Positions 6,710 to 11,860 of a stretch of DNA of 11,860 nt are shown in pieces. Origin of the DNA: Quadrisphaera sp. (GTDB lineage Bacteria; Actinomycetota; Actinomycetes; Actinomycetales; Quadrisphaeraceae); contig JARIBR010000221.1 of NCBI GenBank assembly GCA_029258695.1, positions 1 to 11,860 on the forward strand, written 5' to 3'. Numbering within the stretch: position 1 is the first letter of the stretch; every line of letters starts with the position of its first letter. A program made the translations under genes and the position numbers. The notes under the pieces are model-generated. The model had not been told where the DNA came from and did no database searches. It saw only the letters and a list, made by a program, of their open reading frames with translations.

Positions 6710-6764
6710 CCCGGCACGGGCCCGGCGCGGGCCTGCCACGGACCTGACACGGCCCCGGCGCCGC
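6710..6764 (+). repeat. Tandem array of five 11-bp repeats upstream of cstA
   Basis: Successive 11-mers read CCCGGCACGGG (6710), CCCGGCGCGGG (6721), CCTGCCACGGA (6732), CCTGACACGGC (6743) and CCCGGCGCCGC (6754). Each agrees with the approximate consensus CCYGGCRCGGG at 8 or more of 11 positions. A further out-of-phase copy, CCCGGCGCGGT, lies at 6772-6782. The array starts 13 nt after the phosphatase stop codon and ends about 77 nt before the cstA -10 box. It may be a set of binding sites on nearly the same DNA face, or slippage-derived low-complexity DNA. Confidence 0.55.
6713..6737. terminator. Hairpin downstream of the LOV phosphatase gene
   Basis: GGCCCG (6719-6724) pairs with CGGGCC (6728-6733) around a GCG loop. 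The stem is extended by GGCA (6713-6716) with TGCC (6734-6737) across a 2-nt CG bulge. It lies 17 nt after the phosphatase stop and probably acts as a T-less terminator. It is built from the first units of the 11-bp repeat array, so the two readings share bases. Confidence 0.5.
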
Positions 6765-6840
6765 CGCGGTGCCCGGCGCGGTGCTCGCGCGATGTCCGGC
6801 GCTGACGCAGCGTGGTTCCGCAGGGCCGCCCGGGGGGGTC

Positions 6841-6846
6841 TACCCT
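6841..6846 (+). promoter_or_regulatory. Candidate cstA -10 box (TACCCT)
   Basis: TACCCT fits TANNNT and would start transcription near 6853, giving a 5' UTR of about 40 nt that contains the GGAGGT ribosome-binding site. No good -35 box is visible; TTCCGC at 6816-6821 is a poor match with a 19-nt spacer. Confidence 0.4.
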
Positions 6847-6879
6847 CACCCCAGCGCGCCAGCGGAGGCGCGCGGACGT

Positions 6880-6885
6880 GGAGGT
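6880..6885 (+). promoter_or_regulatory. Strong Shine-Dalgarno of cstA (GGAGGT)
   Basis: GGAGGT sits 7 nt before the ATG at 6893 and fixes the cstA start there. The frame is open upstream, but this site rules out the longer N-terminus. Confidence 0.8.
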
Positions 6886-6892
6886 CACCGCG

Positions 6893-9148
6893 ATGTCGAC
6901 GACGACCGGCCGTACGGGCCCCAGCAGTCCCCGAGCGGCCGCGCAGCCGCCCCCGCCGAAGCGCGCCGGAGCCGTCCAACTGGTGGTGTGGGTCCTCGTG
7001 GCGGTGCTCGGCGCCGCCTCGTGGACGGTGCTGGCCATCTCTCGCGGCGAGACCGTCTCAGCGCTGTGGATCCTCTTCGCCGCCCTGGCCTCCTACGCCA
7101 TCGCCTACCGCTTCTACGCACGCTTCATCACCTACCGGGTGCTGCGCGCCGACGCCGCGCGCGCCACCCCGGCCGAGCGGCTCAGCGACGGCGCCGACTA
7201 CGAGGTCACCGACCGCCGCGTGCTCTTCGGCCATCACTTCGCCGCGATCGCCGGCGCGGGCCCGCTCGTCGGTCCGGTGCTCGCCGCGCAGATGGGCTAC
7301 CTGCCGGGCACCATCTGGATCGTCGTGGGCGTCATCTTCGCCGGCGCCGTGCAGGACTGCGTGGTCCTCTTCTTCTCGATGCGCCGCGACGGCACGTCGC
7401 TCGCGCAGATGGTGCGCCGCGAGATCGGACTGGTCGGCGGCGTCGCCGCGCTCGTCGGCGTGTTCGCCATCATGATCATCTTGTTGGCCGTCCTGGCGCT
7501 CGTCGTCGTCAACGCTCTCGCGGAGTCCCCGTGGGGCGTGTTCTCCATCGCGCTGACCATCCCCATCGCCTTGTTCATGGGGATCTACCTGCGGGTCATC
7601 CGCCCGGGCCGGGTCCTCGAGGCCACCGCCATCGGCGTGGCGGCCCTGCTCGCCGCGATCATCGGCGGCGGGTACGTCGAGTCGTGGGGTCTCGGCGACG
7701 CCCTCACGCTCAGCCGTGAGACCCTCGTCATCGCGCTCGTGGTCTACGGGTTCACCGCCTCCGTCCTGCCGGTGTGGCTGCTGCTCACCCCGCGGGACTA
7801 CCTCTCGACCTTCATGAAGATCGGCGTCATCGCGCTGCTCGCGATCGCCCTGCTCATCGCTCGGCCGGTCCTGGAGAACCAGGCGGTCACGTCGTTCGCG
7901 ATCAACGGTGACGGACCGGTCTTCGCCGGCTCGCTCTTCCCGTTCCTGTTCATCACCATCGCGTGCGGCGCCCTGTCGGGGTTCCACGCGCTGATCTCCT
8001 CGGGCACGACGCCGAAGATGATCACCAAGGAGACGCAGGTGACCTTCATCGGCTACGGCGGCATGCTCATGGAGTCCTTCGTGGCCATCAGCGCGCTCAT
8101 CGCGGCCTCGGTCATCGACCAGGGGCTGTACTACGCCATCAACTCCCCGGGCAGCGCGACCGGCGGCTCCGTCGAGAGCGCGGCGGCCTTCGTCAACGGG
8201 ATCGGCTTCTCCGTCAGCCCCGACGCCCTGGCCGCCGCGGCCGCCGCGGTCCAGGAGCCCAGCCTCGTCTCGCGCACCGGCGGGGCGCCGACGCTGGCCG
8301 TCGGCATCTCGCAGATCTTCAGCACCGCTTTCGGCGGGAACCTCCAGGCGTTCTGGTACCACTTCGCGATCATGTTCGAGGCGCTGTTCATCCTCACCGC
8401 CGTCGACGCCGGCACGCGCGTCGGCCGGTTCATGGTGCAGGACGCGGTGGGCAACGTGTGGAAGCGCTTCGGCGACCTGACGTGGCGTCCGGCCACGTAC
8501 ATGGCCAGCGCCGTCGTCGTGGGGCTGTGGGGGTACTTCCTCTACGTCGGCGTCACCGACCCCATCGGCGGCATCAACCAGCTGTTCCCGCTCTTCGGGA
8601 TCGCCAACCAGCTGCTCGCGGCCATCGCCCTGACGCTGTGCGTGACGCTGCTCATCAAGCACGGCAGGGCCCGCTACGCATGGGTGCCCGGCGTGCCCCT
8701 GCTGTGGGACCTCGCGGTGACGATGACCGCGAGCTGGCAGAAGGTGTTCTCCGACGACCCCGGCCTGGGCTTCTTCGCACAGCGCACGCGCTACGCCGAG
8801 GCCCTGGACGCCGGTGAGCTGCTGGCCCCGGCGACGGACCTCGGCCAGATGCAGCAGGTGGTCACCAACTCCACCGTCAACGGCGTGCTGCAGTCCGCGT
8901 TCGCGCTCGTCGTGCTCGTCGTCGTGGCCAACGCCGCCGTCGTCATCGTCCGCGCCCTGCGCGCCGGCTCGCTGCCCACCACCGAGGTCCCCGCGCAGCC
9001 GTCGTCCCTCGTCGAGCCGGCGGGGCTCATCCCCACGGCCGAGGAGAGGGCCGCGGTCGCCGAGCACCGGGCGCTGGTGGCGTCCACCTCCGGCGAGGCC
9101 CGCGGCGATGGCACCTTCGGCCCCGACGACGCCGTGGAGCGCCGGTGA
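6893..9148 (+). CDS. cstA: CstA family carbon-starvation / pyruvate transporter
   Basis: This 751-residue polytopic membrane protein belongs to the CstA family, first known as carbon-starvation-induced peptide transporters; E. coli CstA and its paralogue BtsT are pyruvate importers. Diagnostic stretches are GHHFAAIAGAGPLVGPVLAA (113-132), GYLPGTIWIVVGVIFAGAVQD (135-155) and CGALSGFHALISSGTTPK (358-375). The strongly conserved CstA N domain is followed by the C-terminal FGIANQLLAAIAL region. Many hydrophobic helices run from about residue 28 to 690, after a Pro-rich cytoplasmic N-terminus and before a polar acidic C-terminal tail of about 60 residues. The length is slightly above E. coli CstA because of these ends. 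Start and SD are clear. The TGA stop overlaps the GTG of the ybdD gene (GTGA), so the two are translationally coupled. Pyruvate versus peptide specificity cannot be decided from sequence. Confidence 0.95.
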   Translation: MSTTTGRTGPSSPRAAAQPPPPKRAGAVQLVVWVLVAVLGAASWTVLAISRGETVSALWILFAALASYAIAYRFYARFITYRVLRADAARATPAERLSDGADYEVTDRRVLFGHHFAAIAGAGPLVGPVLAAQMGYLPGTIWIVVGVIFAGAVQDCVVLFFSMRRDGTSLAQMVRREIGLVGGVAALVGVFAIMIILLAVLALVVVNALAESPWGVFSIALTIPIALFMGIYLRVIRPGRVLEATAIGVAALLAAIIGGGYVESWGLGDALTLSRETLVIALVVYGFTASVLPVWLLLTPRDYLSTFMKIGVIALLAIALLIARPVLENQAVTSFAINGDGPVFAGSLFPFLFITIACGALSGFHALISSGTTPKMITKETQVTFIGYGGMLMESFVAISALIAASVIDQGLYYAINSPGSATGGSVESAAAFVNGIGFSVSPDALAAAAAAVQEPSLVSRTGGAPTLAVGISQIFSTAFGGNLQAFWYHFAIMFEALFILTAVDAGTRVGRFMVQDAVGNVWKRFGDLTWRPATYMASAVVVGLWGYFLYVGVTDPIGGINQLFPLFGIANQLLAAIALTLCVTLLIKHGRARYAWVPGVPLLWDLAVTMTASWQKVFSDDPGLGFFAQRTRYAEALDAGELLAPATDLGQMQQVVTNSTVNGVLQSAFALVVLVVVANAAVVIVRALRAGSLPTTEVPAQPSSLVEPAGLIPTAEERAAVAEHRALVASTSGEARGDGTFGPDDAVERR

Positions 9149-9360
9149 GCACCGCCGCGCTCGGTCCGGCGCTCACCAGCGCGGGCGCGCGGGCATGGCG
9201 CGGTGTCGTCTGGTACCTGCGCACGGTCAGTGGGGAGAGCCGGTGGGACGACTACCTCGCACGCTGCGCCGCGCACGGCCACCAGCCGGTCACCCGCCGT
9301 GAGTTCGAGCGCGAGCGCGCCGCAGCCGCGGAGAGGCGTCCCCTCAACCGCTGCTGCTGA
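9145..9360 (+). CDS. ybdD: YbdD/YjiX family (DUF466) small protein, CstA partner
   Basis: This 71-residue soluble protein has the YbdD/YjiX pattern: an aromatic WRGVVWYLRTVSGESRWDDYL core (18-38), HGHQPVTRREFERER (44-58) and the typical RCC end (69-71). In E. coli small proteins of this family are encoded directly after cstA and btsT, and YbdD is needed with CstA for pyruvate uptake. The same arrangement here supports that role. The GTG start lies within the cstA stop codon (4-nt GTGA overlap), with GGAG about 5 nt upstream inside cstA. Stop is TGA at 9358-9360. No terminator is clear before the next gene, which begins 57 nt later. Confidence 0.9.
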   Translation: MSTAALGPALTSAGARAWRGVVWYLRTVSGESRWDDYLARCAAHGHQPVTRREFERERAAAAERRPLNRCC

Positions 9361-9404
9361 CCAGCTCCCGTGGTCGTCGGGCGGCACGCCGGGCGTTGCT
9401 CTGG

Positions 9405-9410
9405 CAGGGT
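9405..9410 (+). promoter_or_regulatory. Candidate -10 box of the SDR gene (CAGGGT)
   Basis: CAGGGT matches the -10 consensus at four of six usual positions and ends 7 nt before the GTG at 9418, which would again give a leaderless transcript. No SD precedes that GTG. Evidence is weaker than for the TANNNT boxes elsewhere in the window. Confidence 0.35.
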
Positions 9411-9417
9411 CGGACCC

Positions 9418-10122
9418 GTGACCACGATCGACGGTGCCCGCGTCCTCCTCGTCGGAGCCGGGGGCGGCCTCGGCGCTCCCCTGGCCCGTGCGCTCGCCGC
9501 GGGCGGTGCCCGCCTGACCCTGGCCGGACGCCGGCGCGAGCCGCTGGAGGCCCTGGGGATCGACGGGGCGGAGGTCGTCACCGCCGACCTGACGGACCCC
9601 GCCGGGCCGCAGGCCATGGTCGACGCGGCGCTGGACGCCCACGGCGGCCTCGACGGCGTGGTGCTGGCCGCCGGCGTGGTGGCCTTCGGGCCCGTCACGG
9701 AGCTGGCCGACGAGACGCTCACCGAGCTGGTGGGGGCGAACTTCCTCGGGCCCGTGCGCCTGCTGCGCGCGGCCGCCGGCCCCCTGGCCGACGCCGCGCA
9801 GGAGCGGGGGCAGGACTCCTTCGTCCTCAACGTCTCCGCCGTCGTGGCCGAGCAGGCCCCGACCGGCATGGGCGCCTACGCCGCGACGAAGGCTGCGCTG
9901 ACGAGCTTCGACGACGTCGCCGGCCGGGAGCTGCGCCGCACGAAGGTGCGGGTGGTCGACGCAAGACCGCCCCACACCGAGACGGGCCTGGCGGCGCGGC
10001 CGATCGCCGGAGCCGCACCGCGCCTCCCACGGGGTCTGGACCCCGAGGCGGTGGTCGCCCGGCTGGTCGCCGCCCTCGAGGACGACGAGCGTGACCTCCC
10101 GTCGGCGGAGTTCACCGGCTGA
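9418..10122 (+). CDS. SDR family NAD(P)-dependent oxidoreductase
   Basis: This 234-residue classical short-chain dehydrogenase/reductase is cytosolic and of unknown substrate. The Rossmann glycine motif is VGAGGGLG (12-19). It is followed by AGRRREP (36-42), whose arginines at the end of the second strand suggest NADP(H). D57 sits in ADLTD, LAAG (83-86) replaces the usual NNAG, and N108 lies in ANFLGPV. The catalytic triad is S140, Y154 and K158 in the YAATK motif. The segment DARPPHTETGLA (181-192) occupies the place of the usual PG motif after strand six. The frame is open 48 nt further upstream, but GTG at 9418 starts just before the first Rossmann strand as expected. It may be independently transcribed, or read through from cstA-ybdD. 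Its last 11 bp overlap the convergent YihY-type gene. Confidence 0.9.
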   Translation: MTTIDGARVLLVGAGGGLGAPLARALAAGGARLTLAGRRREPLEALGIDGAEVVTADLTDPAGPQAMVDAALDAHGGLDGVVLAAGVVAFGPVTELADETLTELVGANFLGPVRLLRAAAGPLADAAQERGQDSFVLNVSAVVAEQAPTGMGAYAATKAALTSFDDVAGRELRRTKVRVVDARPPHTETGLAARPIAGAAPRLPRGLDPEAVVARLVAALEDDERDLPSAEFTG

Positions 10123-11176
10123 GCCCGACGTCACCTGCCCGGGCCGCCCTCGCCGGCTCGCCGGACGAGGCCAGCTCGACGTTGACGATGCCGCCGCCGA
10201 GGATCAGCAGGGAGCTGAGCCAGGCGTAGAGCATCACCGCGAGCGAGGTGACGATGAAGAGTCCCGCGGTGGACGCGGCGTCGTCCGGGTCACCGAGGGT
10301 GGCGCCGCCGGGCGGCGCGACCGCGAGGTAGAGGCGGAACCCGCTGGTGAGCAGGAGGAGGGCGACGGTGGCCGCGGCAGCGCCCGGCATGACCTGGCGC
10401 CAGCCCCGCTCACGCTGGCCGAGGCGGTAGAGCACGACGAGGAACCCCCACGCGATCGCCACCGCGACCGGCCAGCGCCCCAGCGACCACGTCCACGAGA
10501 CCAGCGCCCCCGCGCCGACGAGCTCGGCGACGGCCTCTCCCCCGCCGAACAGCGGTCCGACGACGACGAGGCTCAGCACGGCGGTCACCGTGACCACCGC
10601 CAGCAGCGTCAGGAGCAGCGCCCAGCTCCACAGGCGCCAGAAGCCGCGCCGCTCGGGGATCTGCACGGCCTCGCCGAGCGCGCCGAGAGCGGAGCGGAAG
10701 ACCCGGCTGCCCAGCAGCAGCGCGACGACCGTGCCGACCACCGCCAGGGTCACCTCCTGCTGGACGAGGAGGTCGTCGAGCAGCGGGACCGCCACCTGGT
10801 CGGCGAGCTGAGCGCCCAGCACCAGCTCCACGACGCCGGTCGCGCCACCCCGCACCGCCTGGAGGTTCTCGCGCGTCAGGACCGCGCCGAGCACGCCGAT
10901 GCCCGCGCCGATGGCCGTGACCAGCGGCAGCAGGGAGAGCACGAGGAAGAAGGCCATCTCCGCGGCGAGCCCGGTGGCGCGGACCTCCGAGAAGCGGCGC
11001 AGGACCGACGTCGCGAGCAGGAAGGGGTTGCGCCCGCGCACGCGCAGCGGCGAGCGGGCCGCCCAGCGGGTGACGCGGTTGAGGAAGGGGTGCGGGGTGC
11101 GCTCGGGGAAGATCGGGCGGGTCCTGCTGGCCCGGGACGCCCGCCGGTCACGACGGGTCGACCCGCTGACCGCCAT
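10112..11176 (-). CDS. YihY/BrkB (UPF0761) family membrane protein
   Basis: This 354-residue inner-membrane protein has a basic N-terminal tail of about 60 residues and six predicted helices, at about 69-97, 142-160, 184-209, 236-251, 265-287 and 304-328. The first helix begins AAEMAFFLVLSLLPLV (71-86), the characteristic YihY/BrkB opening. GWRQVMPGAAAAT (258-270) and LYAWLSSLLILGGGIVNVEL (316-335) also match the family. It was once annotated as ribonuclease BN or virulence factor BrkB, but neither activity is established for the family; a transport or envelope role is only a guess. ATG at 11176 is preceded on the minus strand by TAGCCT ending 7 nt upstream (leaderless), although GGAGG also lies 2 nt before the ATG. 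It converges with the SDR gene (11-bp overlap) and is divergent from the 73-residue protein gene. Confidence 0.92.
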   Translation of the reverse strand: MAVSGSTRRDRRASRASRTRPIFPERTPHPFLNRVTRWAARSPLRVRGRNPFLLATSVLRRFSEVRATGLAAEMAFFLVLSLLPLVTAIGAGIGVLGAVLTRENLQAVRGGATGVVELVLGAQLADQVAVPLLDDLLVQQEVTLAVVGTVVALLLGSRVFRSALGALGEAVQIPERRGFWRLWSWALLLTLLAVVTVTAVLSLVVVGPLFGGGEAVAELVGAGALVSWTWSLGRWPVAVAIAWGFLVVLYRLGQRERGWRQVMPGAAAATVALLLLTSGFRLYLAVAPPGGATLGDPDDAASTAGLFIVTSLAVMLYAWLSSLLILGGGIVNVELASSGEPARAARAGDVGLSR

Positions 11177-11183
11177 GGCCTCC

Positions 11184-11189
11184 AGGCTA
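11184..11189 (-). promoter_or_regulatory. -10 box of the YihY-type gene (TAGCCT), probably leaderless
   Basis: On the minus strand TAGCCT (TANNNT) is followed by GGAGGCC and then the ATG at 11176. The 7-nt spacing fits leaderless initiation. The GGAGG between them is too close to the ATG (2 nt) to work as an SD in the standard way. Confidence 0.5.
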
Positions 11190-11265
11190 GCCGCCGGCTC
11201 GGCGCCGGCGAGCGCCCGAGGTGCGCCGGGCGCCGCGGCGGGTCAGGCTGGTCGAGCCGGCCGCT

Positions 11266-11291
11266 CCCTGCGGCAGGGTCCCGACGGTCGG
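11266..11291 (+). promoter_or_regulatory. Two small hairpins and possible -10 box before the 73-residue gene
   Basis: CCCTG/CAGGG (11266-11270 and 11274-11278) and CCGA/TCGG (11281-11284 and 11288-11291) are adjacent short inverted repeats, both with CGG loops. CAGGGT at 11274-11279 could be a weak -10 box. They directly precede the SD (GGAGGAG, 11290-11296), so a role in translation is possible but unproven. Confidence 0.25.
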
Positions 11292-11304
11292 AGGAGAACA
11301 GCGC

Positions 11305-11526
11305 ATGAGCACGCACCAGCCAGGGCAGATCGGTGACCACCCCCCGCGCCCCATCGCCGCCTGGATCGCCGTCGGAGCGCTCGCCGGCCCGGCGCTGGGC
11401 ACCGCGATCGGGGCGCTGAACGGTGACGTGGGGCGCGGCGCGCTCGCGGGCACCTTCCTCGGGCTGCTCCTCGGGAGCGTCGCGGCGCTGGTCTCCCAGC
11501 AGGCGGCGGCCGCGCGGACCGCCTGA
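11305..11526 (+). CDS. Small glycine-rich membrane protein, unknown function
   Basis: This 73-residue protein has a polar, Pro-rich N-terminus (about 1-17) and two hydrophobic, glycine/alanine-rich segments (about 18-38 and 44-64). They are separated by the short loop NGDVGRG and followed by a short polar tail. The regularly spaced glycines (AVGALAGPALGTAIGAL and ALAGTFLGLLLGS) resemble glycine-zipper helix packing, so a two-pass or hairpin membrane protein is likely. I do not recognise a named family. The frame is open further upstream, but ATG at 11305 is chosen because GGAGGAG lies 8 nt before it. It is divergent from the YihY-type gene (128-nt gap) and ends 41 nt before the convergent MscS-type gene; no terminator hairpin is evident between those ends. 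Confidence 0.75.
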   Translation: MSTHQPGQIGDHPPRPIAAWIAVGALAGPALGTAIGALNGDVGRGALAGTFLGLLLGSVAALVSQQAAAARTA

Positions 11527-11567
11527 CCTGCGACCACCCACCGGCGCGCTCCAGGGTCACTCCGGGG

Positions 11568-11860
11568 TTACTCCTGCGTCACCTGCACGACGCGCTGCTC
11601 GAAGGGGATGACGATCCCGTGCTCGCCGACGGCGGTGACCACGGCGACGATCGCGGCGCTGCGCACCGCCCACACGTCGGCGTTGCGCGGCCCGTGGCAG
11701 AACCGGGCGCGGATCGTCACCCACGAGGCGGCCAGCTCCTCGACCCACGCCTCCGGGGCGGGGTCCTCGAGCACCCCGCCGACGCCGGCGAGGGCCTCGA
11801 TCGTCACCGCCCGGGCGCGGTCGAGGTCGGTGCCGTACGCGACGGCGAGCGCGAAGTCGC
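11568..11860 (-). CDS. MscS family mechanosensitive channel, C-terminal part (truncated by the window edge)
   Basis: The frame enters from the right edge and ends with TAA at 11568-11570, giving 96 visible residues. They match the C-terminal alpha/beta cytoplasmic domain of small-conductance mechanosensitive channels: DFALAVAYGTDLDRARA, then a segment resembling the usual P-x-V-x-V-x-x-L-x-x-S pattern (PEAWVEELAASWVTIRARF). WAVRSAAIVAVVTAVGEHGIVIPF closes with PFEQ in place of the common PFPQ. The membrane helices and pore lie outside the window, so channel function cannot be judged here. MscS-type channels release solutes on hypo-osmotic shock; this domain forms the vestibule wall. TAA is an unusual stop codon compared with the TGA/TAG of the neighbours. 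Confidence 0.85.
   Translation of the reverse strand, partial: DFALAVAYGTDLDRARAVTIEALAGVGGVLEDPAPEAWVEELAASWVTIRARFCHGPRNADVWAVRSAAIVAVVTAVGEHGIVIPFEQRVVQVTQE

Noticed and set aside
6697..6892. CRP/GlxR-type site upstream of cstA
   Set aside because: Carbon-starvation genes are often controlled by cAMP receptor proteins, so I looked for TGTGA-N6-TCACA, but no acceptable match is present in the gap.
3940..7038. Very long minus-strand open frame continuing upstream of the aldo/keto reductase start
   Set aside because: It is a GC-driven open frame running antisense through the YjbQ region and the phosphatase gene. The translation is low-complexity Arg/Gly/Ala, and a proper start with SD exists at 3939.
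10091..11308. 405-residue plus-strand open frame opposite the YihY-type gene
   Set aside because: Its sequence is Arg/Gln/Asp/His-rich low complexity, typical of an antisense shadow in GC-rich DNA. The minus-strand frame has clear membrane helices and family motifs.
1..11860. Mobile elements, CRISPR arrays, tRNA/rRNA genes, toxin-antitoxin or phage genes
   Set aside because: No transposase or integrase motifs, regularly spaced long repeats, cloverleaf-like sequences or terminal inverted repeats were seen; composition is uniform across the window.

Overview
The window is GC-rich chromosomal DNA with strong third-position G/C bias, frequent GTG starts and mostly TGA stops. Several genes show actinobacterial leaderless-transcription signatures, with a TANNNT -10 box ending 6-7 nt before the start codon. 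Together with the gene families present, this points to a high-GC Actinomycetota. A Kineosporiaceae-like soil actinobacterium would fit, but the genus is a guess. No mobile element, CRISPR array, tRNA or rRNA is visible. Gene density is high and no gene-free stretch exceeds 200 nt.

Left part (1-3005): a small two-helix membrane protein (minus) is divergent from an Old Yellow Enzyme-type flavin oxidoreductase (plus). A strong dyad-symmetric hairpin follows. Next comes a probable leaderless 16-codon upstream ORF whose stop overlaps the start of a DUF2254 membrane protein gene (ATGA overlap).

Middle (2962-6696): on the minus strand a YjbQ/UPF0047 gene and an aldo/keto reductase form a probable two-gene operon, and the reductase gene runs 44 bp into the 3' end of the DUF2254 gene. 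Divergent from YjbQ, in a 103-nt gap with apparently leaderless promoters facing both ways, is a 727-residue sensor phosphatase. Its order is a PAS-like N-terminal region, a LOV domain with an intact photoadduct cysteine, a coiled coil of four exact-length heptads, a GAF domain and a SpoIIE/PP2C phosphatase domain. It is predicted to be a blue-light-controlled serine phosphatase of partner-switching (stress response) type. No anti-sigma factor or STAS partner gene lies in the window.

Right part (6697-11860): an intergenic region with a tandem array of 11-bp repeats precedes cstA (carbon-starvation/pyruvate transporter), which is translationally coupled to a ybdD/DUF466 gene. An SDR oxidoreductase follows; it converges with and overlaps by 11 bp a YihY/BrkB-family membrane protein gene. 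A 73-residue glycine-rich membrane protein gene comes next, and finally the C-terminal part of an MscS-type mechanosensitive channel gene that runs off the right edge.

Most genes here are conserved single-copy types with no shared pathway. The points most worth a second look are the LOV-heptad-GAF-phosphatase, the coupled leader ORF of the DUF2254 gene with the palindrome next to its promoter, the 11-bp repeat array before cstA, and the recurring leaderless promoter geometry. I found no convincing sign of a wholly new multi-gene system.
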